A stretch of 37,214 nucleotides of DNA from Endomicrobiia bacterium. GTDB taxonomy: Bacteria; Elusimicrobiota; Endomicrobiia; Endomicrobiales; Endomicrobiaceae. Location of the stretch: the NCBI GenBank assembly GCA_009776745.1, contig WRNH01000011.1:1-37214 (forward strand), in the 5' to 3' direction. Below the pieces are notes generated by a model that was given only the letters and a program-made list of their open reading frames with translations, ran no database searches and was not told where the DNA came from. A program made the translations under genes and the position numbers. This document shows positions 23,957-31,495 of this stretch, one piece after another. Positions within the stretch are counted from its first letter, which is position 1. The number at the start of each line of letters is the position of its first letter.

Positions 23957-24223
23957 ATTTTTCCCTTTTACAATTAAGAGGCTGGGAAATCGGGCGGCTG
24001 CATCTTTGTTTTTCCGCCGCTTTGCCGTTAATTGTTATTTGTTAATTATTTAAATCCGCAGATTTACTGCGGAAAACCGCGCTGCTTTTTTCCCGACGAC
24101 AATGGCAAACATGGATCCCCGTTGGAATTTACCCTCGAGCGCCTAAATCGGGGGCGGGACACGGCGCAGGCAGGGTTTTTAGAAAAACCGGATTGTTAAT
24201 TGCTGCCCGCCGCTCTCTGCCGT
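23957..24223. other. 267-nt intergenic repeat patchwork
   Basis: Between the adaptor and TolC-like genes. Pieces seen: an AACGGC-type end with TAACAAT-like units (TTGCCGTTAATTGTTATTTG, 24022-24041); the hairpin CCGCAG/CTGCGG (about 24054-24072); an inverted GCCATAGTCGTCG repeat (24084-24110); GGATCCCCG (24112-24120); and a GCCGTTTATTG end (24216-24226) overlapping the end of the TolC-like gene. No gene is visible. It seems a landing zone for several repeat families. Confidence 0.65.
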
Positions 24224-25477
24224 TTATTGCCCAGGCCTTACAAATCCTTCGCCTATAAAATTATGCCATTTTGCTTTTTCCAAAGCGGCGGATCTTTTTG
24301 CGTCCAAAAGCGTTTTTTGTGAACTTATATAATCGTTTTCGATCGAGTACCAGTCCTGATAAGTTGACAGTCCGTTAACGTACTTTCTCTGCGAAATTTC
24401 AGCCTGCTGCTGCGATGCCGTTAAATAAAATTCCCTTGCGGCGATATTTTCGACTGCGTCGGTCAGGCTATTATAATAGTTTACCGCATTTGCTTTAAGC
24501 GAATTGCTTACGGTTTTAAGATTTTCTTCGGCAATTTTAAGCTGGTTTGCCGCTATTTTTGTATCGGCAATTTTCGATCCGGTAAATAAAGGATACGACA
24601 GCGAAAGACCGGCATCCCAGCTGTTTCCGTATGGCGCCCACTCATTTCCGGAGCGTCCCAAACTGCCTGACAAACTTAACGACGGCCACCACGCGCTTTT
24701 TGATTTAGCGGCCTGCGCTTCGTAGCTGTTTATGCCGTATTTCGCCGATAAAAATTCAGGGATCGCGGCAATAAGCCGGTCGTAATCAGGCTTTGAAAGT
24801 TCCCTTTTTTTTAAAGTAAGCTTTTCGTCAGTTTCCAAGATCACGCCGTCTTTTCTGCCAATTGCCTGAAGCAAAGCCGCGGAGACCGTTTCAATATATC
24901 TTTGCGCTTTTCTGAAATCATAAGCGGAAAGTTCAACGTCGGCCTCGACCCTTCTTAAAGAACCGACATCCGCATTTCCGGAATTATATTTCAACTGTAT
25001 CATATCTTTGTTTTCCGTTCTTCTTTCAAGTATTTTTTTGGAAAGCTCAACGGTTTCGTAAGCCCACATAAGGTTGACATACTGCGCTGCGACATTATAA
25101 GCGGCGTCGGAAACAGCCCTGTCATAATCTGCCTGAGCGGCTTTAAGTTCCGCCGATTTTTGTTTTACGTCATTGTAAGTGTCAAAACCGGAAAATATCG
25201 AAAGATTCGCGTTCAATCCGTAAGAATAGCTTCTTGAAAATCCTTTGCCATCGGACTCTCCCTGCGAAGCGCCTCCGCGCAAAGACACATCGGGCATATA
25301 GCCGCTGAGCGCGCGGTTATAAGACTGCTGCGCGTTTTCAAGCCTGAGTCTTGCGGTTTGGATCGACGGGTTTCTGTCGTAGGTTTGTTTTACGGCTGCA
25401 TCCCAATCGATTTTTTCCGCATTTGCCGCCGAGAATGCAAAAACTGCCACAAGTGAAGTTAAAATTAATTTTTTCAT
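24224..25477 (-). CDS. TolC-family outer-membrane efflux protein
   Basis: Outer-membrane channel of the tripartite system, about 417 aa from ATG 25477. I chose this start because MKKLILTSLVAVFAFSAANAE is a standard signal peptide cleaved after ANA; upstream in-frame starts only add hydrophobic residues. The mature part has the two TolC-like repeats, each with long helices rich in Ala/Lys/Glu (PSIQTARLRLENAQQSYNRA; KSAELKAAQADYDRAVSDA) and short barrel strands (MPDVSLRGGAS; PSLSLSGSLGRS). Order TolC, MacA, MacB on one strand fits a single transcript despite the repeat-filled gaps. A weak TTGTTT-18-TATAAT promoter may lie at about 25534-25563 on the minus strand. Confidence 0.92.
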   Translation of the reverse strand: MKKLILTSLVAVFAFSAANAEKIDWDAAVKQTYDRNPSIQTARLRLENAQQSYNRALSGYMPDVSLRGGASQGESDGKGFSRSYSYGLNANLSIFSGFDTYNDVKQKSAELKAAQADYDRAVSDAAYNVAAQYVNLMWAYETVELSKKILERRTENKDMIQLKYNSGNADVGSLRRVEADVELSAYDFRKAQRYIETVSAALLQAIGRKDGVILETDEKLTLKKRELSKPDYDRLIAAIPEFLSAKYGINSYEAQAAKSKSAWWPSLSLSGSLGRSGNEWAPYGNSWDAGLSLSYPLFTGSKIADTKIAANQLKIAEENLKTVSNSLKANAVNYYNSLTDAVENIAAREFYLTASQQQAEISQRKYVNGLSTYQDWYSIENDYISSQKTLLDAKRSAALEKAKWHNFIGEGFVRPGQ

Positions 25478-25634
25478 ATGCCTCATAAACGGATAAAACA
25501 AAAATTTTATTGCAACAATGATCCGAAGAATCAATTATACATAAAAAAGATGACAAAAAACAAAAAACCGCCGGACGGTGCACAGAGGCATGGAGCAGAT
25601 ATGGCCGTTAAAGCTGCCGGTACTGCTGTTATTC

Positions 25635-25687
25635 TTGCCGCGGCTGCGGCCGGCAATTTGACAAATGAGATTATAATTTTATATATT
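25635..25687 (+). promoter_or_regulatory. Promoter of the outer-membrane barrel gene with upstream hairpin
   Basis: Consensus -35 TTGACA (25658-25663), 18-nt spacer, -10 TATATT (25682-25687). Directly upstream is a GC-rich inverted repeat TTGCCGC...GCGGCCGGCAA (25635-25656) that may be an operator or a terminator for other transcripts. The gene follows with a near-perfect ribosome site AAGGAGGAG (from 25709), so strong expression is expected. Confidence 0.75.
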
Positions 25688-25720
25688 TATTGGGTAGTTA
25701 AAAAAAATAAGGAGGAGTAA

Positions 25721-26287
25721 ATGAAAAAATTAGTATTAGTGCTTGCTTTGATGGTTGCGTTCAGTATGTCGGCTTTTGCGGCAGGAAAGTTTTATGTTGG
25801 CGGAACTTTGGGTTTCGTAAGTGAGTCTGATACGTATGACGGAAAAGATGCCGGGTCATCATCTGTTTTTAGCATTACGCCTGAAGTAGGATATGTAATA
25901 AATGAAAAACTTGATGTGGGTTTAGATTTTGGATATTTGATGAGAAGTAAAAAAGATGCTTCCGGAGACACAGTAGATTATAGCGGTTTTGGTATTGCGC
26001 CGTATGTCCGTTATGCTTTGGCAGAAGCAGGAGATTTGCGTTTCTTGGCAAAATTTGCCATAGGGTATGAATCTGTGAAAGCAGATGTAGACGATGCGGA
26101 AGCAGAAAATACTATCTCATTCTCGCTTGCTCCTGTTGTGGAGTATAAGCTTACCGAATCTTTTGCTTTAGTTGCGACTGCAGATTTTCTAAGTTTGTCT
26201 TTCTATTCGTGCGACAAAAACAAATCTACAACTTTCGGATTCAACGGAGGTCTTGGCGGTTCCCTCGGCGTTTCTTTCAGCTTCTAA
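25721..26287 (+). CDS. Small outer-membrane beta-barrel protein (OmpW/opacity type)
   Basis: 188 aa. Signal peptide MKKLVLVLALMVAFSMSAFA, then alternating amphipathic strands (KFYVGGTLGFVSES; VFSITPEVGYVINEKLDVGLDFGY; FALVATADFLSLSF). It ends in aromatic Phe (GVSFSF), the usual BAM-recognised C-terminus. The pattern suits an 8-stranded barrel of the OMP_b-brl family. The role is unknown; such proteins are often abundant structural or adhesion porin-like proteins. It is a single-gene unit: strong promoter and ribosome site, and a terminator 25 nt after the stop. Confidence 0.86.
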   Translation: MKKLVLVLALMVAFSMSAFAAGKFYVGGTLGFVSESDTYDGKDAGSSSVFSITPEVGYVINEKLDVGLDFGYLMRSKKDASGDTVDYSGFGIAPYVRYALAEAGDLRFLAKFAIGYESVKADVDDAEAENTISFSLAPVVEYKLTESFALVATADFLSLSFYSCDKNKSTTFGFNGGLGGSLGVSFSF

Positions 26288-26312
26288 ATAATAAATATAA
26301 GCAGATTTTTAA

Positions 26313-26348
26313 AAAAGGGCAGCCGTTTTTAAAACGGTTGCCCTTTTT
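26313..26348 (+). terminator. Intrinsic terminator after the barrel gene
   Basis: Inverted repeat AAAGGGCAGCCGTTTT / AAAACGGTTGCCCTTT with one G-T wobble, a two-base turn and a trailing T-run. It works in both directions by symmetry. Confidence 0.88.
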
Positions 26349-26389
26349 ATTTGACTATTCTTTTCATTATTTATATGCTGATAATAAAG

Positions 26390-26500
26390 GCGGAAGTTTA
26401 GAAGCTTGGTAAAGGATGAGGATAAATGACAAAGACAAAACAAAATTGCTGCAACTCCTTTAAACTTCTAAGCCTCTGAGCTTTCCGAGCTTCCAAAAGA
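26390..26500. repeat. Purine/pyrimidine heptad repeat, shorter copy
   Basis: The left part GGAAGTTTAGAAGCTTGG (26392-26409) is the rough complement of the right part (TTTAAACTTCTAAGCCTCTGAGC..., 26459-26482), which ends GAGCTTCCAAAAGAGGA. Same right-end form and same placement before a ribosome site as at 2171-2424. The middle (GGATGAGGATAAATGACAAAG) is purine-rich. Confidence 0.55.
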
Positions 26501-26507
26501 GGATAAA

Positions 26508-29003
26508 ATGTTTAAAAAATTTATAATGGCCATTGGAGTATTTTTAGTGTTTGCCGGTTATAGTTATTCTGCTCCTTTGGTTCAGGATAAATTTAAAAGT
26601 ATTGTTTTGACGGAGTATGCGATTAATCCAAACCAAAACGCAATGTCAAGTCAGTCTAAAGGATTGAATGAAATTGTGCAGGCCGGGACAAATACGTATG
26701 TTGTAACTTTGAATAAAAATAACAGAATCGCAATAAATAAAATAAACGGCACAAATCTTGAAGAGTATATGCTTGTTAATGAAGAAGTTGTTTGTTCCGC
26801 TTATGACAACATTTATCGCGGCGTCGGCAGCGTTTGCGCTGATGATGCCCAGAATATTTATATCACATACCTTTATTCAGACGGTTCAATAAAAACGGCT
26901 AAAATTTATATGCCGAGTAAAAGCATAATCTGGAATGTGCCGTATAAACCTAACAGCGCGTCAAAGTATCTGCCTTTGGATTCCATGTATTATAAGGGCA
27001 ATCTGTATATTTTGGTATATGAAAGCGAAAAAAATTACCATATTGTAAAAATTCCGTCAAACGGTCAAAGCGTATTAACTATTGCGTCTCAAGCGACATC
27101 TGCTGGCAGTGCTACAGATACAAAGTATATAAATTTTAATGCAATAGCTGCAGTAAAAGATCATATTTATATTTATGGCAGGCTAGAAAATAGAAGAAGA
27201 TTATCTGTAGGCTACACCTATTATTATACTTATATTTACATTATCAAATATGACCTCAACGGAGTGTACAAAGGAGAGAAAACTCATAATATAGGCAATG
27301 GTGCTATAGTAAGAGCCACAGTCTACAATGATAATGATGTTTATGTTTTATGCAGGTGGTATAACAATAATGGTTCCTTAGACAGTAAACACGAAATAAT
27401 GAAAATGAATGACGTGAATATTTCCTGGCGTCAATATACTAACGGTATATATTTTAAAAAATTATCTGCCGACCAAAACGGCGTTTATGTGGGCTATTCT
27501 TTGGGCAATAGATCCGGTTATCAAAGATGGGACACTTTCGGAACTCCAAAAGAAGATAAATTTGTTATCACTGCTGCACCCGGAACCGTACAAAATGATG
27601 CCGTGTTTGTCGACACTTCTTCTTCGACGGTTTTTCTGTTAACTTCTTTAAACAATAATAACGCGCAGTTTACAAGCATTCCTTCCGGCGAAATGACTTC
27701 TTATGTGTATAATCCCGATGGGGCAGAGTTTAAAGACTGCGCCGTTGCTCCGCAGGTCACATATAATGCAAGCGATACGTTTACGTACAGAATAAAATAT
27801 GTAAATTATCAAAATGCAGCGCCGATGTCCGGATATCCAAAATTGTATATTTATGACAACGGCAGTTTATTAAGCACTAATAATATGACTATTGAAAGCA
27901 GCACCAACAATTATACGGACGGCAGGATTTATTCTTTTACGCAGAATTTACCTGCCAAACCGAGGTATTCTTATAAAATCGAATTAAATTACGGGACAGA
28001 CCGTTTTACGTCGGACGAATACTTTTTTCCTAAACAGGGAGGCATGCCGGTAATAGAATATTTTGAAGGTAATTCGTATATAGTGCCCGAAGGCGACAAA
28101 AACATTAATACGGTACTCGCGGCAAAGATGAAATTTTATGATCCGGACGGGCTTGCAATACACGGGGATTCGCCCGTTTTTACTTTGTATAACGGAAGTA
28201 CATTAATAATTAACCAAAAGATGAATTCGGCTATTGGCACGGACAATTCGACATACTATTATTACAATATCGGCACATTGGCTGCCGGCAGCTACAGTTA
28301 TAAAATAGAAGCTAAAAATACGCTTGGCGCACAAGCTTCGCCTGCTACGGGAATTTTTGAGATAAAAGCGTTTACTGCAGTGGAACTTCCGCAAATACTG
28401 TATTTTGAAGGAAATTCGCATATACTGCCGGATAAAAAATTTGTTGATACGCAGTTGACGGCAAAACTAAAGATACACGACCCAAATAATTATCCCATAG
28501 ACGTGAATTATCCTGTTTTTTCATTATATGACTTAAATACCGGAGTGCAGATTTGCAGCGTGCAGATGACTAATGTATCGGACAAAGTATATCAATATAA
28601 TATAGGAACGCTTGCTGCGGGAAGATATAAATATAAAATAGAAATGAAGAACGTGTACAATATGGAAGCCGCGCCTGCAGAAGGAAAATTTGAAGTGCTT
28701 GATTCCATAAACAGCGTGTCGACAGGAAAAGTGTATAATGCGCCAAATCCGTTTAATCCGGCAAGGGGACAAACAACGACGATAGTGTTCAGGGCAAACG
28801 GAAATGAAAACGTGAAACTAAAAATATATACGCCTCACGGCGACAAAGTGTTTGAAGACAGCTTCAGCGCAGTACCCGGAACAAATCTTTATGAGTACAG
28901 AGGAAGAGATAATAGCGGAAAAATGCTATATAACGGCGTATACCTTTGTTATCTGGAAAAACCCAGCGGAAACGGCAAATTTAAGATGCTTATAATTAAG
29001 TAA
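26508..29003 (+). CDS. Large secreted protein with Ig-like repeats and FlgD-Ig-type C-terminus
   Basis: 831 aa, exported by signal peptide (FIMAIGVFLVFAGYSYSAP). Residues about 30-400 are rich in Tyr/Asn and look like a beta-propeller (repeated YxxxxxVYVLxRW, IYIYGRL-type strands). Then come at least two related Ig-like repeats starting EYFEGNSYIVP (about 518) and LYFEGNSHILP (about 630), each ending TLAAGxYxYKIEx(K)N. The C-terminal about 85 residues (APNPFNPARGQTTTIVF...NGVYLCYLEKP) match the FlgD-Ig-like module often placed at the end of secreted proteins in Elusimicrobiota and Bacteroidetes-like phyla, sometimes a sorting signal. Function unknown; surface or extracellular by inference. 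Confidence 0.82.
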   Translation: MFKKFIMAIGVFLVFAGYSYSAPLVQDKFKSIVLTEYAINPNQNAMSSQSKGLNEIVQAGTNTYVVTLNKNNRIAINKINGTNLEEYMLVNEEVVCSAYDNIYRGVGSVCADDAQNIYITYLYSDGSIKTAKIYMPSKSIIWNVPYKPNSASKYLPLDSMYYKGNLYILVYESEKNYHIVKIPSNGQSVLTIASQATSAGSATDTKYINFNAIAAVKDHIYIYGRLENRRRLSVGYTYYYTYIYIIKYDLNGVYKGEKTHNIGNGAIVRATVYNDNDVYVLCRWYNNNGSLDSKHEIMKMNDVNISWRQYTNGIYFKKLSADQNGVYVGYSLGNRSGYQRWDTFGTPKEDKFVITAAPGTVQNDAVFVDTSSSTVFLLTSLNNNNAQFTSIPSGEMTSYVYNPDGAEFKDCAVAPQVTYNASDTFTYRIKYVNYQNAAPMSGYPKLYIYDNGSLLSTNNMTIESSTNNYTDGRIYSFTQNLPAKPRYSYKIELNYGTDRFTSDEYFFPKQGGMPVIEYFEGNSYIVPEGDKNINTVLAAKMKFYDPDGLAIHGDSPVFTLYNGSTLIINQKMNSAIGTDNSTYYYYNIGTLAAGSYSYKIEAKNTLGAQASPATGIFEIKAFTAVELPQILYFEGNSHILPDKKFVDTQLTAKLKIHDPNNYPIDVNYPVFSLYDLNTGVQICSVQMTNVSDKVYQYNIGTLAAGRYKYKIEMKNVYNMEAAPAEGKFEVLDSINSVSTGKVYNAPNPFNPARGQTTTIVFRANGNENVKLKIYTPHGDKVFEDSFSAVPGTNLYEYRGRDNSGKMLYNGVYLCYLEKPSGNGKFKMLIIK

Positions 29004-29086
29004 AGGCAGTGAGTAGTTGTTGTGCGGGGCGGAGTTTATCCTTGAATGTCTTAATCGGGGAGACAGGTTAATTTCACTCACAATTG

Positions 29087-29102
29087 GTCTCATTTCGGTC
29101 TT
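29087..29102 (+). repeat. Candidate attachment-site repeat, left
   Basis: GTCTCATTTCGGTCTT, matched at 30740-30754 by GTCTCATTTGGTCTT (one base shorter). The two flank the AbiE pair and the recombinase remnant, and the right copy begins one base after the recombinase stop codon. Short and imperfect, so only a candidate att pair. Confidence 0.35.
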
Positions 29103-29165
29103 AATTTTAGCCTTATCGTCCTTTCCCCTACCTGCCAACAGTCGACCTATTATAGCATTTTAACG

Positions 29166-29489
29166 CTAAAGAGCTTCTTTGGTTTTTCTTAAGTTTTCTT
29201 CAAATTTCTCTTTGGACATCTTCTCTAAGTTCTTAATCTTCCACTGCACCGCAGGCAGTTTCTGGATGTTGGGAATATCAATCAAATCCCACTTAGGCTG
29301 CAAAGAGAAAAAGCCGAGTATGTAATCCAAATCTATGTCAACCGACAATCTTGGCAAGTCCCGACGGATAAAAAAGTTTATGGCAGTTCCGCCTTTCAAA
29401 GCGAAACATTCCTCTTTGGCAACATAGAACATCGTATCCATTGCCAAAGCGGCTTGCCTTTTGTAAGTATCCATGTTACTGGTTATCAT
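29166..29489 (-). pseudogene. AbiEii toxin, internally deleted
   Basis: AbiEii proteins are nucleotidyltransferase-like toxins of type IV toxin-antitoxin/abortive-infection systems, usually about 250-300 aa. Here only 107 aa remain. The N-terminal part is intact with ALKGGTAINFF and the catalytic RLSVDIDLDY. Then the frame passes straight to ILGFFSLQPKWD...LPAVQWKIKNLEKM, which reads like the C-terminal end of the family. The middle, with the rest of the active-site and fold residues, is missing without loss of frame. The start ATG 29489 overlaps the antitoxin gene by 14 nt. Probably inactive; a shortened functional protein cannot be ruled out. Confidence 0.75.
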
Positions 29490-30243
29490 CTAAATCACCT
29501 ATCATTATATTGTATTTAGCGTTGTATTTCCCACCCTTTTGTATCACGCGAACGCCTTTACCTAAGTCAATCTTGTTAAGGTCAAACTTTAACCAAGAAG
29601 CATTGGTTTTTTCAGCTAAGTAAAGAAACAGTCTTTTAACTTTTACGGATTTACATTGTTCCAAAAGAGTTTGCAATACATTTGGTCTGAAATTTCTGAA
29701 CTGTCCGAAAATCTCGAACATTTCCTGTAAACCTACATATTTGGGAGCTAAGTATAAAGCCTCAATAGCAGCACGTTCTACTTTTGAGATTTTTACAGTA
29801 AAATTACCGGCATCGTATTCTTGTAATGCCAAATCTTCGGATAAAAAATCAGTATTAAACAGTTTCCAACGGTCTTTATCTCCAAAATCGTATTCCTTAA
29901 ACCACTTCGGCAATACCACGCCCCTGTTTGCAAATAACTGCCAGTTATTTTTAAATCTGCCGTAATGCGTTTTACCGTACAATACCAATGCCGCCATACC
30001 GCCGATATGAACCTTTAACTTTGCCTGCTTTTGTAAAGCATACACCGCACCGGTAAAACTTGCATTTTCAGAGCTAAACTTTAAAAAAGCGCCTTTACCG
30101 ATAGGTTTTAACCAACCGTTTAATCTATACTTCTGTTGCAAACTTGACGATATACCCTGTTTTAATAACCACGACGATAAAACAACTGTGTTTGGCGGTA
30201 TAAGGTCAAGTTTTTTTAAAAATGTTTGTGTTTTTACATTCAT
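29476..30243 (-). CDS. AbiEi-family antitoxin
   Basis: Antitoxin and transcriptional repressor of the AbiE type IV system, 255 aa, apparently full length. An N-terminal winged-helix part (about 1-60: WLLKQGISSSLQQKYRLNGWLKPIGKGAF) would bind the operator. The following AbiEi_3-like domain has IGGMAALVLYG and GNFTVKISKVERAAIEALYLAP. It would repress its own operon through the repeat array at 30210-30346, the first copy of which lies inside its 5' coding end. Its partner toxin is deleted, so the antitoxin may now persist alone as a repressor. Confidence 0.85.
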   Translation of the reverse strand: MNVKTQTFLKKLDLIPPNTVVLSSWLLKQGISSSLQQKYRLNGWLKPIGKGAFLKFSSENASFTGAVYALQKQAKLKVHIGGMAALVLYGKTHYGRFKNNWQLFANRGVVLPKWFKEYDFGDKDRWKLFNTDFLSEDLALQEYDAGNFTVKISKVERAAIEALYLAPKYVGLQEMFEIFGQFRNFRPNVLQTLLEQCKSVKVKRLFLYLAEKTNASWLKFDLNKIDLGKGVRVIQKGGKYNAKYNIMIGDLDDNQ

Positions 30244-30346
30244 AGTATAGTTATGCTAACATTTTTAAAAAAACGAGTCAAGCTTCTTTAAAAATGTTGC
30301 TGATTTTATACCTACAGTATGAAATGGCTGACATTTTTAAAGAAAC
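30210..30346. promoter_or_regulatory. Four-copy operator-like array of the AbiE operon
   Basis: The motif RACATTTTTAAARAAAC appears four times in alternating orientation: minus 30210-30226 (inside the antitoxin gene), plus 30258-30274, minus 30284-30299, plus 30329-30346. Copies 2 and 3 form an inverted repeat around the expected promoter. AbiEi proteins are known to autoregulate by binding inverted repeats upstream of their operon, so this is a likely operator. Confidence 0.7.
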
Positions 30347-30580
30347 AAGTTAATTTTTTCCTTTATAGCCAAATCTGTCAAATATGCGATTTTGCAATGT
30401 CTTTTTCATAACTATAGAAAAACAACATATTTTTTCTACTAATTCAATGGGTATGCAACGAAGCATAAAGATAACTATTTGCAGGCTGGGTCTTTACGCT
30501 ATTGTCACGGAGGTATAGGATTGTTTTCTTGCCACAAGCCTCTTTGTTCAAGTCTTGTTGTCTTTTTTTGTTTTGGTATC

Positions 30581-30739
30581 ATGGGAGAAGAAATAGAAAC
30601 TCTGCTTAACACGGCAAGCGGCATAAGCCTTTACACAGTAAGCCAACTGTTAGGACACAGCAAAACAAAAACCGCAATGATATACGCACACCTTTCAAAA
30701 AACCACTTAAAAAACAGCGTAGATAATCTAAACTTTTAG
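30581..30739 (+). pseudogene. Tyrosine recombinase, C-terminal remnant
   Basis: About 52 residues that match the end of a phage-type integrase: ISLYTVSQLLGHSKTKTAMIYAHLSKNHLKNSVDNL, split here as SLYTVSQLLGHSKTK and TAMIYAHLS. The box III His (LGH) and the nucleophile Tyr (IYAHLS) are present; the catalytic Arg boxes and the HxxR helix are not. The frame continues upstream to 30479 but the residues there do not look like a recombinase. A relic of the event that brought in the AbiE pair. Confidence 0.7.
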
Positions 30740-30754
30740 TCTCATTTGGTCTTG
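30740..30754 (+). repeat. Candidate attachment-site repeat, right
   Basis: GTCTCATTTGGTCTT, partner of 29087-29102. A second GGTCTTG follows at 30760. From here to the DUF116 start (30755-30979) I see no gene or clear signal. Confidence 0.35.
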
Positions 30755-30979
30755 TTTTGGTCTTGTCAGCCACAACCCCAAAAGCAACCAAAGAAACAAA
30801 GCACAACTCCCGACGACAAAATAAAAAAACACCGAAAATATATATTTTTAGTGTTTCTATATAAAATTCGGGGACCCCGCTTAATAGATACGCTCTGCGC
30901 ACTCCGAAACTACCCGCCGATAACTATTCACTGTCGTATTTGTTTGCTTATTCAATCCTTATTTGATATAAAATATCTT

Positions 30980-31462
30980 ATGAAATTATGTAAGTTAAAT
31001 AAAAAAAGCAAAGAACAAAAGCATAAAGCTTTTACGGAAAAACAAAACAAATCACATCAAAAGAAGTTCTCCGCGGTTCCTTTTGGCAAACGGATTGTTT
31101 TTGCTCCTCATTGTATGCGCAATGTTTCCGTCTGTACTGCTGAAGAAAAAGAAAGCTATTACATTTGCAAAGAGTGCGGCGGATGCACGATGAGTAAAAT
31201 AAGCAGGCTTGTAAAAGAGCTTGGTTATATGGGGCTTTTTGCCGTCAAAGGCGGCAGAGCGCTGTTAAAACTTTCAAGCGAATACAAACCGAAAGCCGTC
31301 GTGGGCATCGCATGTTATTATGAAGGAGAGCTTGCCTTTAAAGTTTTTAAAGGTTCTGACGTTGCCGTACAATATGTTCCTCTTAACAAGGACGGCTGCG
31401 CAAATACGGACACAAATATTGAAGAAGTGGAAAAAGTTTTAAAGCAGACGGAGAACGGATAA
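30980..31462 (+). CDS. DUF116-family protein
   Basis: 160 aa from ATG 30980; no good ribosome site precedes it and the longer upstream frame runs back into the island, so the start is uncertain. The family pattern is clear: APHCMRNVSVCTA, YYICKECGGC (four Cys in all, possible metal site), LGYMGLFAVKGG and PKAVVGIACYYEGELAF. DUF116 proteins are conserved in bacteria and archaea without a settled function, sometimes near lipoate or tRNA-related genes. It may share a transcript with the helicase gene 33 nt downstream. Confidence 0.82.
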   Translation: MKLCKLNKKSKEQKHKAFTEKQNKSHQKKFSAVPFGKRIVFAPHCMRNVSVCTAEEKESYYICKECGGCTMSKISRLVKELGYMGLFAVKGGRALLKLSSEYKPKAVVGIACYYEGELAFKVFKGSDVAVQYVPLNKDGCANTDTNIEEVEKVLKQTENG

Positions 31463-31495
31463 TTATTTTGCAGGGGACAATATTAAAAGGAAAAA

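Noticed and set aside
25478-25720. 80-aa plus-strand ORF ending just before the barrel gene
   Set aside because: It overlaps the TolC-like start region, contains the barrel gene's promoter and hairpin, has low-complexity Ala runs and no ribosome site; its position is due to chance.
30746-30979. Upstream extension of the DUF116 frame
   Set aside because: The extra residues do not look like the family and cross the candidate att repeat and non-coding DNA; the conserved part begins after ATG 30980.
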